Part shown: positions 8,557 to 18,803 of the stretch, one piece after another | Layout of the letters: each line of letters begins with the position of its first letter | How positions within the stretch are numbered: the first letter of the stretch is position 1 | Origin: Endozoicomonas sp. OPT23 | Lineage (GTDB): Bacteria; Pseudomonadota; Gammaproteobacteria; Pseudomonadales; Endozoicomonadaceae | DNA length: 64,000 bases | NCBI RefSeq assembly: GCF_009653635.1 | Contig: NZ_PPFD01000005.1 | Span: 124,001 to 188,000 of the forward strand | Reading direction: 5' to 3' | Notes under the pieces: model-generated | The model's database searches: none | What the model was told of the DNA's origin: nothing | What the model saw: only the letters and a program-made list of their open reading frames with translations | Translations under genes and position numbers: made by a program

Positions 8557-10089
8557 ATGGACTGCCCTCTGATGGAAAACAAACAAACCATTAAACCCTA
8601 TCAATGGCTGGCTCTGATCTGTGGTTTCCAGCTAATTTTCTGGACTGTTGTACCCTGGCTGGTCAGAAACACCCTTCACTCTGATACTCTCGAAGGCATT
8701 GCCTGGGGCAATCTCTGGCAGTGGGGTTATGACAAGCACCCGCCGCTGGCAGCATGGGCTTCCGCGGTCTTTGCCAATATGAGTGAGTCGGTCGACTTTC
8801 CTGTCTATGTGTTTGCTCAGCTCTGTATTGTTCTGACGTTTATTGCTATCTGGAAACTAGCAAAAGAATATCTGAATGACTACGGTGCGCTTCTGGCTGT
8901 ATTCCTGTTACAGGGCATCCTGTTTTACAGCAATCGGGTTGAACGGGTTACACCGGATACGTTGCAGCACCCCATCTGGGCGTGGCTGGCGCTGACTTTC
9001 TACTGGGCTGTCACAAGAGAGTCATTAAAATACTGGCTGTTAACCGGTGTTCTGGCAGGTCTTGCAGTCCTTACCAAGTATCAGGCAGCTATTTTCTTTA
9101 TCCCGCTGTTTCTGCTTTTACTGTTTACAGTGGACGGCAGGAAGAGTTTGGGGACGGTTGGTCCATGGTTGGGTGGTGTTATCGCTACGGTTATTGTTAT
9201 TCCTCATATCATCTGGCTCTACGAACATAATTTTGCCGCCGTTGGCTATCTGGAAGATAACTATGTAGAAAGCACCCGCTATGGCTCGGGCACCTGGATG
9301 GATCATCTGATATTTCCCTGGCGCTTTATCACCAGTAATCTGGGTAATGTTCTGCTGCTATTTTTGTTGATGATTCCGCTGTTCAGAGCCACTAAACAGA
9401 AGAACAAAGTTTTCAGCCAAACCATGTTCAAAAAATGGTTTCTGCTCGCTATAGCAGCCGGGCCTTTTGTTTTCACCCTTTTATTCGGCCTGATTACTGG
9501 AGAAAAGCTGGTTCCCCGCTGGGCTACACCTTACTTTGCCTGGCTGCCATTACTGCTGATGGTTTGGCTGAAACCAGAGATTGATTTACAGCGTTTTAAA
9601 AGAGTAGCGTTCTGGTCGCTTTTTGCCGGTTTTGTATTACTCACCCTTCGCAGCGGCTATCTCTACTACAAACCTCAAATCAGCGATAAATACTGGCGAT
9701 CCGTTGAATTCCAGCCACTCAAAGCACAGATGAGTAAAGCCGAAGAGCTCTGGGCTCAACACTATGACTACCCAATACCCTATTTTGGTGGCCTGCATTA
9801 CGATGTGGCCGAGATGGGGGTTTACAGTAAGGACAAGCCGATTCCCTTTATGGGGCTGAACGAAGCGGAAAGTCTCTGGATGACCAATGAAGATTTCAGA
9901 AAAGGCGGTGGCATTATTGCTCTGACTGATGGCAAGCGGGAATCAGAAAACGTCAGACGTCGAATGAATGAGAACTTCCCGACAGCGGAGTTTCTGGAAA
10001 CCGTTATTTTCAAACCGATTCCAAAAGTTGAGGTGGAAAATAAACCGGACCTGCCCGTTCATTACTATCTATTAAGACCTGATGAATAG
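8557..10089 (+). CDS. ArnT-like membrane glycosyltransferase (GT39/GT83 family)
   Basis: Product of 510 residues (a start at Met6, base 8572, is equally possible) with about a dozen hydrophobic segments followed by a soluble periplasmic C-terminal domain from about residue 380. The segment WGYDKHPPLAAW near residue 60 matches the conserved first periplasmic loop of ArnT/PMT-type enzymes (catalytic acidic residue plus HPPL). These transfer a sugar from a polyprenyl-phosphate carrier to lipid A or protein. 88 nt separate it from the deacetylase gene. Final step of the proposed modification pathway. Confidence 0.87.
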   Translation: MDCPLMENKQTIKPYQWLALICGFQLIFWTVVPWLVRNTLHSDTLEGIAWGNLWQWGYDKHPPLAAWASAVFANMSESVDFPVYVFAQLCIVLTFIAIWKLAKEYLNDYGALLAVFLLQGILFYSNRVERVTPDTLQHPIWAWLALTFYWAVTRESLKYWLLTGVLAGLAVLTKYQAAIFFIPLFLLLLFTVDGRKSLGTVGPWLGGVIATVIVIPHIIWLYEHNFAAVGYLEDNYVESTRYGSGTWMDHLIFPWRFITSNLGNVLLLFLLMIPLFRATKQKNKVFSQTMFKKWFLLAIAAGPFVFTLLFGLITGEKLVPRWATPYFAWLPLLLMVWLKPEIDLQRFKRVAFWSLFAGFVLLTLRSGYLYYKPQISDKYWRSVEFQPLKAQMSKAEELWAQHYDYPIPYFGGLHYDVAEMGVYSKDKPIPFMGLNEAESLWMTNEDFRKGGGIIALTDGKRESENVRRRMNENFPTAEFLETVIFKPIPKVEVENKPDLPVHYYLLRPDE

Positions 10090-10112
10090 AGAAAGCTTGT
10101 TACCAAGTTGAA

Positions 10113-10141
10113 AATTGGCCTGCAATACAGGCAGGCCAATT
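10113..10141. terminator. Bidirectional terminator between ArnT-like gene and slyB-like gene
   Basis: AATTGGCCTG/CAGGCCAATT form a perfect 10-bp stem with a 9-nt loop between two convergent genes. On the minus strand the stem runs into TTTTC; on the plus strand the T-tract is weaker. Confidence 0.65.
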
Positions 10142-10146
10142 CTGAC

Positions 10147-10617
10147 TTATCTTTGCGCCTGAACCACTCGACTGGTACTGCCCTGGGTGAGTACCTTGAC
10201 ACGATCACCCTTACCGAAATGAGCATTAGGATCAACCTGCTGAACAACAGAGAGATAAGTACCGTTTTCCAATTGAATGGTCAGCTCAACGCCGCCTTTT
10301 TGAGTCACTTTTTTCTCAGCCATATTACCCAATACACCACCAGCCAGAGCACCGAGAACTGCACCCACTGCACCTTCCCGCTGACCGCCGATACCTGATC
10401 CGGCAGCGCCACCAATAGCAGCACCGGCAATAGTACCCACTTCACCTTCGGTGCCATCTATCTTCACAGCCTGAACCTCAACAATGGTGCCAAAGCGTAC
10501 CAGCTGAGTAGAACGGGCTTCACGGGCACTGTAACTGGTTCCCGTCAGGTCACTCATACAACCAGCGAGAGTCAGGCTCGCAAGTAATACCATTAGATAA
10601 TTTCTGAAATTTCTCAT
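10147..10617 (-). CDS. slyB: SlyB-like outer membrane lipoprotein (glycine-zipper 2TM domain)
   Basis: Product of 156 residues. A lipoprotein signal peptide ends in the lipobox LTLAGC (Cys at residue 20). The middle holds a glycine-zipper pair (GTIAGAAIGGAAG then GAVGAVLGALAGGVLG) typical of the 17-kDa antigen/SlyB group, followed by a C-terminal beta domain (VELTIQLENGTY). SlyB-type lipoproteins sit in the outer membrane and help keep it intact under envelope stress. Monocistronic by position. Confidence 0.88.
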   Translation of the reverse strand: MRNFRNYLMVLLASLTLAGCMSDLTGTSYSAREARSTQLVRFGTIVEVQAVKIDGTEGEVGTIAGAAIGGAAGSGIGGQREGAVGAVLGALAGGVLGNMAEKKVTQKGGVELTIQLENGTYLSVVQQVDPNAHFGKGDRVKVLTQGSTSRVVQAQR

Positions 10618-10799
10618 AATTTTCAGCCTCTTGATTCAATCAGCTAAGTGTATCAGCACACTTAATCGAATATTAAATTGCTCTATTTCCACTGCAGGCA
10701 GGCAAACAGCTTGTAAATTCGTATGTCTGGGTACTATGGACACAGTTTAGATGCTAAGGACTTAAAAGAGTTCGCGGGAAGTGTAAAAGGCTGGAAAAG

Positions 10800-10826
10800 C
10801 AGGCTGAGCCAGAGCGGCTCAGCCTG
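10800..10826 (-). terminator. Terminator of purL
   Basis: CAGGCTGAGCC/GGCTCAGCCTG is a perfect 11-bp stem with a 5-nt loop, followed on the minus strand by CTTTTCC, 26 bases past the purL stop. Confidence 0.75.
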
Positions 10827-10851
10827 TCAGAGGAAAACTCTGAAGAAGGTA

Positions 10852-13800
10852 TCAGTCAACCCAGACGCGGGCGTTTCTGAACATTCTCATCCATGGAGCG
10901 TCTTCACCCCAGTTATCCGGATGCCAGCTGTGCTGAACGGTTCTGAACACACGCTCAGGATGCGGCATCATAATGGTGACACGGCCATCACTGGACGTCA
11001 GACCGGTAATACCCTGTGGCGAGCCATTCGGGTTGTATGGGTAGCGAACGGTAGAACGTCCCAGATTATCCACGTAGCGCAGAGCGATCTGATCAGCATC
11101 AGCCAGCTGATTGATCTGTCCGGTCTTCCTGAACTCGGCATAACCTTCACCGTGAGCCACAGCAATTGGCATACGGGCACCTTCCATACCACGTAGGAAG
11201 ATGGACTTACTCTTCTGCACTTCCACCAGAACTGTACGAGCTTCAAACTGTTCGGACTGGTTACGAACAAAGTGCGGCCAGTTTTCTGTTCCCGGAATCA
11301 GTTCGTGCAAGTTAGACAACATCTGACAACCGTTGCAGACACCCAGCGTAAAGCTGTCAGCACGGTTGAAGAAGCTTTCAAACTGGTCACGCGCCTGTTC
11401 GTTGAACAGAATGGACTTGGCCCAGCCTTCACCGGCACCCAGAACGTCACCGTAAGAGAAGCCACCGCAGGCCACCAGGCCTTTGAATTCAGACAGCTCA
11501 CGACGACCGGCCAGCACATCACTCATATGCACGTCTACTGCCGTAAAACCGGCACGATCGAAAGCAGCCGCCATTTCAACATGACCGTTAACACCCTGCT
11601 CACGCAGAATAGCAACCTGAGGTCGTTTACCCGTAGCAATAAACGGCGCTGCCACATCATTGCTGATATCAAATGGCAGAGAGGTATGCAGACCGGTATC
11701 GGCATCATCCAGCAGGTTGTCGTATTCCTGACGGGCGCATTCAGGGTTGTCACGCAGAGCCTGGACACGGTAACTGGTTTCTGCCCACCAGCGCTGATGT
11801 TTAACCCGGCTTTCACTGCTGATCACTTCACCGTTAAAGGTAAAGTTAATGCGATGATCATCACGGGTTTGAGCGATGGTATGAGTACAGGCGCCCAGAC
11901 CGGCTGAAGCCAGAATATCCTTCGCTTTGCCTTTGTCTGCATGGCGAACCTGAATCACCGCACCCAGTTCTTCATTGAACAGGGCAGGCAGAATCATGGA
12001 TTCACAGCCAGCCAGCTTATCGATGTTCACTTCCAGACCGGTACGACCGGCAAAGGCCATCTCCACCAGTGTGGTAAACAAACCACCGTCAGAACGATCG
12101 TGGTAAGCCAGCAGCAGATCGGCTTCCAACATTTTCTGAATGGCGGTGAAGAATGCTTTCAGATCATCGGAAGAAGAAACATCCGGTGCCTGATCCCCTA
12201 TCTGGTTATAAACCTGTGCCAAAGCAGAGCCCGCCAGACGATTCTGATCACGACCCAGATCAATCAACAGCAGATCAGTCTGCCCCAGATCCGTTCTCAG
12301 CTGAGGTGTTACAGTTTTGCGAATATCCTGAACCGGTGCAAACGCAGTAATCACCAGTGACAATGGAGATGTAACACTCTTGTCTTCACCATTCTCTTTC
12401 CAGCCGGTACGCATGGACATGGAATCCTTGCCCACTGGAATAGCTATACCCAATTCAGGACACAGTTCCATACCCACCGCTTTCACAGTTTCGTACAGTT
12501 TGGCATCTTCACCCGGATGGCCTGTCGCTGCCATCCAGTTAGCAGACAGTTTGATATCACCCATTTTTTCAATACGGGTGCTGGCAATATTGGTGATTGC
12601 CTCACCAATCGCCATACGACCGGAAGCCGGAGCATTGATGACTGCCAGAGGCGTACGTTCGCCCATGGACATGGCTTCGCCTTTGTAAGTATCAAAAGCT
12701 GAAGCAGTGACAGCACAATCCGCTACCGGAATCTGCCAAGGGCCAACCATCTGTTCACGGGCCACCAGACCTGTGATGGAACGGTCGCCAATGGTAATCA
12801 GGAAGTTTTTGCTGGCTACGGTTGGCAGTTTCAGAATTCGTTCTGCAGCGTCATCAAGAGTGATGCCGTCAAGATTCACGGCATCCTGCTTAACTTCTGC
12901 GGCTTCAACAGTACGATGCATACGAGGTGGTTTACCCAGCAGCACGTCAAGAGGCATATCAACCGGATTGTTGTCGAAGTGGCTGTCTTCCACCAGAAGA
13001 TGCTCTTCTTCAACGGCTTCACCAACAACGGCATAGAGGCAGCGTTCACGTATACAGATGGCTTCAAACAGCTCCATATCGTGAGTGGCAACCGCCATTA
13101 CGTAACGTTCCTGGGATTCGTTACACCAGAGCGCCAGCGGTGACATGCCAGGCTCGTCGTTGATGATGTCTCGAATCTGGAATTTGCCGCCACGGCCGCC
13201 ATCGCTAACCAGTTCAGGCAGAGCGTTAGAAAGACCGCCTGCGCCCACGTCATGGATAAAGGCAATGGGGTTTTCATCACCCAGCTGCCAGCACTGGTCA
13301 ATGACTTCCTGACAGCGGCGTTCCATTTCAGGGTTGTCACGCTGAACACTGGCAAAGTCGAGATCTTCCTGGCCGTCAGAAGAGGTCATGGAGGAAGCGG
13401 CACCGCCACCCAGACCAATCTGCATGGCAGGGCCACCGAGAACGATCAGCTTGGCGCCAACAGGGATTTCACCCTTCTCAACATGGTCGGTACGGATGTT
13501 ACCCAAACCACCCGCCAGCATAATAGGCTTGTGGTAACCACGAACCTCATCACCGTTGGTGCCTTTTACTGTTTCTTCGTAGGTACGGAAGTAACCACAA
13601 AGATTGGGACGACCAAATTCATTATTAAAGCCGGCACCACCCAGTGGACCTTCGATCATAATATCCAGAGCAGAAGCGATACGATCAGGCTTGCCGTTCT
13701 CGTTTTCCCATGGCTGTTCATAGCCAGGAATTTTAAGGTTGGATACGGTAAAGCCGGTCAGGCCAGCCTTTGGCTTGGAACCTTTACCGGTGGCACCTTC

Positions 13801-14793
13801 ATCACGAATTTCACCACCGGAGCCAGTAGCAGCACCTGCCCATGGCGCAATTGCCGTCGGGTGGTTGTGGGTCTCCACCTTCATCAGGATGTTGATGTCT
13901 TCCTGATGGTATTCGTATTCCTTGCTGGACGGTTTCGGGAAGAAACGTCCGGCCTTCGCACCTTCAATCACAGAAGCGTTGTCTTTATAAGCAGACAGAA
14001 CACCTTCGCCATTAAGCTTGTGCGTATTGCGAATCATCTGGAACAGGGAATGACCGCGGTCTTCACCGTCAATGGTCCAGGTCGCATTGAAAATCTTGTG
14101 ACGACAATGCTCAGAGTTGGCCTGAGCAAACATCATCAGTTCGACATCGGTTGGGTTACGATCAAGCTTTTGGTAGCTCTCAACCAGATAATCGATCTCG
14201 TCATCAGCCAGCGCCAGGCCAAGGCTTGTGTTAGCTGTTGCCAGAGCGTCACGGCCACCTTCCAGAATATCCACAGCCATAAAAGGAGCGGGTTCGGTCT
14301 CGGCGAACAGCACCTCCGCGGCTTGCAGGTTGTCCAGAACAGACTCGGTCATACGGTCATGAAGCAGGTCACTGACAATAGCCTGTTGTTCTTTTGTCAG
14401 TGGTTGTTCAGTCGCAATATGATAAGCCAGTCCACGCTCAATACGCTGAACCTTGGTTAGACCACAGTTGCTGGCGATATTGGTCGCTTTACTGGACCAG
14501 GGAGAGATGGTTCCTGCTCTTGGCACGATCAGATAAAAGCTCTTGGAGAGGCTCTTAGTAAGAGTATCTTCACTCTCTTCTTCATCACGGCCTTCTTCAC
14601 CACGTGAAGGCCCATAAGTCAGAAGCTTCTCTAATATCTGTAGTTCTTGTGGGGATAGGTCATCGTTGACTCGTATGAAGTGCTGGAATTCAGCAGAAAT
14701 ACCGGAGATTTCCGAAATCTGGTTCTGCAGGGTTTCAAGCAGCTTTTGGCTACGAAACGGCGAGAGAGCCGGAGCACCACGCAATATCAGCAT
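10852..14793 (-). CDS. purL: Phosphoribosylformylglycinamidine synthase, large single-chain form
   Basis: Product of 1313 residues, the size of the gammaproteobacterial fused PurL that converts FGAR to FGAM with glutamine and ATP in purine synthesis. Visible parts: an N-terminal PurS-like region (to about 140), the linker with [10 protein letters not shown], the ATP/FGAR-binding halves ([32 protein letters not shown]), and a C-terminal class I glutamine amidotransferase with the nucleophile in [10 protein letters not shown] near residue 1150 and the catalytic PHPERVFR segment at the end. A good terminator follows. No purine operator was looked for beyond the short 121-bp upstream gap. Confidence 0.98.
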   Translation of the reverse strand: MLILRGAPALSPFRSQKLLETLQNQISEISGISAEFQHFIRVNDDLSPQELQILEKLLTYGPSRGEEGRDEEESEDTLTKSLSKSFYLIVPRAGTISPWSSKATNIASNCGLTKVQRIERGLAYHIATEQPLTKEQQAIVSDLLHDRMTESVLDNLQAAEVLFAETEPAPFMAVDILEGGRDALATANTSLGLALADDEIDYLVESYQKLDRNPTDVELMMFAQANSEHCRHKIFNATWTIDGEDRGHSLFQMIRNTHKLNGEGVLSAYKDNASVIEGAKAGRFFPKPSSKEYEYHQEDINILMKVETHNHPTAIAPWAGAATGSGGEIRDEGATGKGSKPKAGLTGFTVSNLKIPGYEQPWENENGKPDRIASALDIMIEGPLGGAGFNNEFGRPNLCGYFRTYEETVKGTNGDEVRGYHKPIMLAGGLGNIRTDHVEKGEIPVGAKLIVLGGPAMQIGLGGGAASSMTSSDGQEDLDFASVQRDNPEMERRCQEVIDQCWQLGDENPIAFIHDVGAGGLSNALPELVSDGGRGGKFQIRDIINDEPGMSPLALWCNESQERYVMAVATHDMELFEAICIRERCLYAVVGEAVEEEHLLVEDSHFDNNPVDMPLDVLLGKPPRMHRTVEAAEVKQDAVNLDGITLDDAAERILKLPTVASKNFLITIGDRSITGLVAREQMVGPWQIPVADCAVTASAFDTYKGEAMSMGERTPLAVINAPASGRMAIGEAITNIASTRIEKMGDIKLSANWMAATGHPGEDAKLYETVKAVGMELCPELGIAIPVGKDSMSMRTGWKENGEDKSVTSPLSLVITAFAPVQDIRKTVTPQLRTDLGQTDLLLIDLGRDQNRLAGSALAQVYNQIGDQAPDVSSSDDLKAFFTAIQKMLEADLLLAYHDRSDGGLFTTLVEMAFAGRTGLEVNIDKLAGCESMILPALFNEELGAVIQVRHADKGKAKDILASAGLGACTHTIAQTRDDHRINFTFNGEVISSESRVKHQRWWAETSYRVQALRDNPECARQEYDNLLDDADTGLHTSLPFDISNDVAAPFIATGKRPQVAILREQGVNGHVEMAAAFDRAGFTAVDVHMSDVLAGRRELSEFKGLVACGGFSYGDVLGAGEGWAKSILFNEQARDQFESFFNRADSFTLGVCNGCQMLSNLHELIPGTENWPHFVRNQSEQFEARTVLVEVQKSKSIFLRGMEGARMPIAVAHGEGYAEFRKTGQINQLADADQIALRYVDNLGRSTVRYPYNPNGSPQGITGLTSSDGRVTIMMPHPERVFRTVQHSWHPDNWGEDAPWMRMFRNARVWVD

Positions 14794-14914
14794 GATAAAA
14801 ACTGTCCTCAGCTGGACTCAGGGGAATAATCAGGGCGCTATGATAATCGAAACCAAGGTACGGAAACCAGCTATCCCGCCGCGACAAACCGCATTCTTTT
14901 TGACTAATTCCCTG

Positions 14915-15436
14915 TCAACAGCATTTCAATGACTGTTTTGCTGCTTTTTTAGCCGCTCTTCGATCCCTGAAGAAGCCGGAGATCATTTCGCTGCATTCCT
15001 GTTCAAGCACACCTTCGCTCATAACCACTTTATAATTCATATAGGGTAACTCCAGAGTCCGACCCTGGCTAACCAATGCCCCCGCTTTGGGTTCATAAGC
15101 ACCAAACACCACCCTTTTCACTCGACTGTGGATAATAGCACCTGCACACATAGTGCAAGGTTCCAGCGTCACATAGAGTTCACAATCCACCAGCCGGTAG
15201 TTATTGAGAGCAGCGGCAGCTTCCTGCAAAGCCAGTACTTCGGCATGAGCCACCGGGTTGCAGCCACTGATAGGCTGGTTGAACCCGCGTCCAATGATTT
15301 CACCGTTGTTAACAACGACAGCACCTACCGGCACTTCATCCAGCGCTCTGCCCTTTCTGGCTTCAACAAGAGCTTCCCTCATCCAATGCTGGTCAACAGT
15401 CTCCTGTTCACTCAATTTTTTGTACTCCAGATTCAA
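14915..15436 (-). CDS. tadA: tRNA-specific adenosine deaminase
   Basis: Product of 173 residues with the zinc-dependent deaminase motifs HAEVLALQ (proton-shuttling Glu) and PCTMCAGAI, plus the TadA-type SRVKRVVFGAYEPKAGAL region. It converts A34 to inosine in the anticodon of tRNA-Arg(ACG), an essential step. It lies 121 bp upstream of purL on the same strand, so the two may share transcripts. The N-terminal extension before MREALVEARKG is somewhat long; an internal Met at residue 19 is an alternative start. Confidence 0.95.
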   Translation of the reverse strand: MNLEYKKLSEQETVDQHWMREALVEARKGRALDEVPVGAVVVNNGEIIGRGFNQPISGCNPVAHAEVLALQEAAAALNNYRLVDCELYVTLEPCTMCAGAIIHSRVKRVVFGAYEPKAGALVSQGRTLELPYMNYKVVMSEGVLEQECSEMISGFFRDRRAAKKAAKQSLKCC

Positions 15437-15610
15437 AATATTGTCGGAAAGTATACAGCCTTCCCCTTTATCGTCCGATAGCAGCTTTAATCAGTGCTCT
15501 GCTCTCGATTTATGGCTTTGGGAACCACGCTATTAGAAAGAGCAATATATACTAAGATTTAATTACTGATATTCCAGTTACTGATGTCATACCACGGAGG
15601 GTATGGATCC

Positions 15611-16108
15611 ATGTCTTACAAGCAGAACGTCGAAGAAAACCTTCAACACTTTGCCGAGAGCATCGGCCTTGGCGAATTAGCCCTGAACGAGCATGATGCC
15701 TGTGGGCTCTGCTTTGATGACACCCTGATCGTCAATATGGAATATCTTGAAGAAGATGAGGCGCTGGTATTCGTTTCTTCCGTGAAACCCATGGACGCCC
15801 ACGACGATGCCAAGACAGAGCTTTATCAGAAGCTGCTTTCCCTGAATCTTCAACATCACAGCATGCAGGGCGCTTTTCATGCCCTGAACCATGACCAATC
15901 TGAAGTTCTGCTGATTCGCTCCATGCTCGCCTCCTCCGATTACGGTAATTTTGAGTCCACTCTGGAAAAATTCGTGAACACTCTGGAATGGGTGGTTTCT
16001 GAAGTAGAAAATACTGAAAGTGATGGTACAGCAGCTCCGAAGGCTGGTTCCTCTACCCCACCACCAGCTCCGAATGGTGGCCCGGGCGATATGGGCATGA
16101 TGGTCTGA
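15611..16108 (+). CDS. CesT-family type III secretion chaperone
   Basis: Product of 165 residues from the ATG at 15611, which has GGAGGG 9 nt upstream; an in-frame ATG at 15584 lacks a ribosome site. The acidic fold pattern (helix EENLQHFAESIGLGEL, strands CGLCFDDTLIVNMEY and ALVFVSSV, helix TELYQKLLSLNL, then HHSMQGAFHALNHDQSEVLLI) matches the CesT/SycE/Tir-chaperone family that keeps effectors unfolded for export. The C-terminal tail is Pro/Gly-rich and Met-rich (PPPAPNGGPGDMGMM), an odd addition. It precedes the sct operon but has its own terminator at 16128. Confidence 0.85.
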   Translation: MSYKQNVEENLQHFAESIGLGELALNEHDACGLCFDDTLIVNMEYLEEDEALVFVSSVKPMDAHDDAKTELYQKLLSLNLQHHSMQGAFHALNHDQSEVLLIRSMLASSDYGNFESTLEKFVNTLEWVVSEVENTESDGTAAPKAGSSTPPPAPNGGPGDMGMMV

Positions 16109-16127
16109 AGACCCGCAGGAATACGAA

Positions 16128-16151
16128 AGGGCTTCTCGAAGCCCTTTTTTT
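16128..16151 (+). terminator. Rho-independent terminator after the chaperone gene
   Basis: AGGGCTTC/GAAGCCCT, 8-bp stem with a 2-nt loop (TC), followed by a seven-T run (T-rich from 16145). It separates the chaperone transcript from sctN. Confidence 0.85.
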
Positions 16152-16247
16152 ATGTCTAAACATCAGATATCTAAACGCTCTATTACACTGAAATTATCCA
16201 CGCACGAATTCTATTCAATTAAACAGATTCACAGGGAGACGTGAGCT

Positions 16248-17582
16248 GTGCCAGAAGCACTCAGTTATCTGACTAACGCATTACAGGGCGCCGTTGAAAG
16301 CAGTCGACTGGTTGATATTCGCGGTAGAGTTACCGAAGTTCAGGGCATGATCATCAAGGCCGCAGTGCCCGGAGTGAAAATCGGAGAGCTCTGTGAGCTG
16401 GTGACTCCCAACGAGGAAAAAACCGGTTACGCCGAAGTTGTTGGCTTTCAAGGTCATGAAACGGTGCTTTCTCCTATGGGTGAAATCATGGGTATTTCTT
16501 CTACCACAGAAGTTATTCCCACCGGAAAGGTTCATCATGTTGGTGTGGGTTCTCACCTTTTGGGCCATGTATTGGATGGCATGGGTAATCCGCTTGATCC
16601 AACTGCTTTTGAAGGCATTGAGCCGGAAACCTATTACCCGGTATACGCTGACAGTCCCGACCCAATGACCCGTAAAATCATTGATAAGCCTCTACCTCTG
16701 GGACTGAGAGCATTTGATGGTATTTTAACCTGTGGTGAAGGCCAGCGAATGGGTATCTTCGCTGCTGCTGGTGGAGGTAAGAGTACCCTGCTCTCCATGC
16801 TGGTTAAGGGCGCAGAGGTCGATGTCACTGTCCTCGCGCTGATCGGTGAACGGGGACGGGAACTAAGGGAATTTATCGAACACGACCTTGGCCCTGAAGG
16901 TATTAAGAAGTCAGTCATTATTGTGGCTACGTCTGATAAGTCATCCATGGAACGAGCCAAGGCAGCCTACACAGCAACAGCTGTTGCAGAATATTTCCGT
17001 GATCGCGGCAAGCGTGTTCTGCTGCTGATGGACTCTGTCACCCGTTTTGCTCGTGCTCAGCGTGAAATAGGTCTTGCTGCAGGTGAACCACCAACCCGCC
17101 GTGGTTTCCCACCTTCGGTATTCGCTACCCTGCCAAAGCTGATGGAAAGAGCCGGTATGTCGGACACCGGATCAATAACCGCTCTCTATACGGTTCTGGT
17201 GGAAGGTGATGACATGACCGAACCGGTAGCGGATGAAACCCGTTCCATTCTCGATGGTCACATTATCCTTTCCAGAAAATTGGCTGCAGCTAACCACTAT
17301 CCAGCGATCGACGTACTCTCAAGTACCAGTCGTGTCATGAATGCCATCACTCCACCAGAGCATCAAGCTGCAGCAGGCAAGATGAGAGAACTGTTATCTA
17401 AATTTGAAGAGATCGAGCTGCTGGTAAAAGTCGGCGAGTATAAAGCTGGCTCCGATGCCGTAGCCGATGAAGCCCTGAAGAAGATCGATGCTATCCGCAC
17501 CTACCTCAAGCAAAGAACTGATGAACTGACGGATTATGACTCCAATATCCAGCAGCTCATGCAGGTCACCGGCGTCCGATAA
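16248..17582 (+). CDS. sctN: Type III secretion ATPase SctN
   Basis: Product of 444 residues with a GTG start and GGGAG 9 nt upstream. It belongs to the FliI/YscN rotary-ATPase family: N-terminal beta barrel ([12 protein letters not shown]), Walker [15 protein letters not shown] near residue 170, GERGREL, Walker [19 protein letters not shown], and C-terminal helical domain. It powers unfolding and chaperone release at the cytoplasmic face of the injectisome. The P-loop reads AAAGGGKS where most YscN proteins have AGAGVGKS, a mild variation. The next gene starts on the base after its stop codon. Confidence 0.96.
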   Translation: MPEALSYLTNALQGAVESSRLVDIRGRVTEVQGMIIKAAVPGVKIGELCELVTPNEEKTGYAEVVGFQGHETVLSPMGEIMGISSTTEVIPTGKVHHVGVGSHLLGHVLDGMGNPLDPTAFEGIEPETYYPVYADSPDPMTRKIIDKPLPLGLRAFDGILTCGEGQRMGIFAAAGGGKSTLLSMLVKGAEVDVTVLALIGERGRELREFIEHDLGPEGIKKSVIIVATSDKSSMERAKAAYTATAVAEYFRDRGKRVLLLMDSVTRFARAQREIGLAAGEPPTRRGFPPSVFATLPKLMERAGMSDTGSITALYTVLVEGDDMTEPVADETRSILDGHIILSRKLAAANHYPAIDVLSSTSRVMNAITPPEHQAAAGKMRELLSKFEEIELLVKVGEYKAGSDAVADEALKKIDAIRTYLKQRTDELTDYDSNIQQLMQVTGVR

Positions 17583-18044
17583 ATGTTGCATGAACTGCTG
17601 AAGGTTAAGGAGATACGGGAAAAATCCGCTCTGGATGAAGTCCGTAAATCCGAGTATCGCCTTGAGCAGGCCCGCGAAGATGTGAAAAACAAGACTCAGG
17701 AATTCGAAGAGTACGTAGAGTGGCGCTGTAAAGAAGAGCAGCGGCTCTACGATAACATTATCAACATGGAAGTGAAGCAGAACGATCTGGACAAACTGAA
17801 GATCAAGGTCGCAACACTCCGGGAAAAAGATGTCGAGCTCCAGCAGGCCATCACTGTTGCAGAAAAAGAAGTGGAAGAAGCCAAAGATCAACTGGAACAG
17901 GCTCGGGATAAACACCGAAAAGCAATGCAGGCTGTAGAGAAGTTCGAAGAGTTCACCAAGGTACTGGATGAAGAGGAAGCCAAAGAAGCGGCCCGACTCG
18001 AAGACCTTGAAATGGAAGAATTTACTGTTCGCCCCCGTTACTAG
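17583..18044 (+). CDS. sctO: Type III secretion stalk protein SctO (YscO-like)
   Basis: Product of 153 residues made almost wholly of charged heptad-type helix (for example IREKSALDEVRKSEYRLEQA), consistent with the two-helix coiled-coil stalk SctO/FliJ that links the ATPase hexamer to the export gate. The ATG follows the sctN TAA with no gap. Sequence of SctO proteins is poorly conserved, so the call rests on size, predicted structure and the invariant N-O-P-Q gene order. Confidence 0.85.
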   Translation: MLHELLKVKEIREKSALDEVRKSEYRLEQAREDVKNKTQEFEEYVEWRCKEEQRLYDNIINMEVKQNDLDKLKIKVATLREKDVELQQAITVAEKEVEEAKDQLEQARDKHRKAMQAVEKFEEFTKVLDEEEAKEAARLEDLEMEEFTVRPRY

Positions 18045-18083
18045 CCACACCGGCTTCGGGCGACACCAGCCCGGAGGCTCATT

Positions 18084-18803
18084 ATGCAACCTGTTAACCC
18101 CGGTCAACAGCCTGCCCAGAACGATAACTTATCCGTAGGACAGAACCAGAAAGTCTCTGAAGATCAGGCTCAGGACTTTGCCCGTAAAATGGATAAGAAA
18201 AAGGACGGTAAAGGGAAAACTGAAGGCAAGAGTGAGCAGAGCTTGGAAAGCTTGATGGCTGAACGTCGCAAAAGTGCCCGAGAGTTGCTGGATGGTAAGT
18301 TCAAAGATAAAGGTGAAAAGGGCGACAGTCAGGGACAAGAAGGTCTCCAGCAGTCGCTTCTCAATGAGTCAGCCGTTGGCTCTGCCAGAGAAGCCCAGCA
18401 GACAGCAGAAGCGCAACTGAAAGGCATACAGTCAGTCAGTGGTCCCAAGGAGATCAACGAAGCAATCAATAAACTGGTCGACAAGATCATGGTATCTGCC
18501 AAGGATGCCGTGAACGGTGCAGAAGTCAGAATGACTCTGAAAGACAATATCCTGCCCGGTACCGAAATTCGTCTGCAACGGGTAGCCGGAACCTTGCAGG
18601 TCACCATGAACACCTCCTCTGCTGAGTCCCATAATATTCTTGCCGCCAGTGAAGCCAGTCTTCAGAAAACACTCTCTGAACGACTGGGTGACAAAGTTCA
18701 GGTCAATATCAATATGTCCGGTGCCGGCGGTGAGCAAAGTGATGGCCGCTCTCGTGAAGAGTATGTCGCCGCTGAAGATCAGGATGATACTGAAGAATCA
18801 TGA
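18084..18803 (+). CDS. sctP: Type III secretion needle-length/substrate-switch protein SctP
   Basis: Product of 239 residues. The N-terminal half is polar and apparently disordered (Gln/Lys/Asp-rich, KKKDGKGKTEGK). The C-terminal half (about 125-215: VRMTLKDNILPGTEIRLQR, a central strand-helix pattern, LSERLGDKVQVNI) resembles the FliK/YscP/HrpP substrate-switch domain. GGAGG precedes the ATG. It is much shorter than YscP of Yersinia, which could mean a shorter ruler. Its stop overlaps the sctQ start (ATGA). Confidence 0.8.
   Translation: MQPVNPGQQPAQNDNLSVGQNQKVSEDQAQDFARKMDKKKDGKGKTEGKSEQSLESLMAERRKSARELLDGKFKDKGEKGDSQGQEGLQQSLLNESAVGSAREAQQTAEAQLKGIQSVSGPKEINEAINKLVDKIMVSAKDAVNGAEVRMTLKDNILPGTEIRLQRVAGTLQVTMNTSSAESHNILAASEASLQKTLSERLGDKVQVNINMSGAGGEQSDGRSREEYVAAEDQDDTEES

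Noticed and set aside
13252-14460. 402-codon open frame on the plus strand, antisense to purL
   Set aside because: Lies wholly inside the conserved purL gene, has composition typical of an antisense frame and no family similarity.
17394-18107. 237-codon Phe/Leu-rich minus-strand frame over sctN and sctO
   Set aside because: Reverse reading of Glu/Lys-rich coiled-coil codons gives false hydrophobic residues; the sct genes on the other strand are certain.
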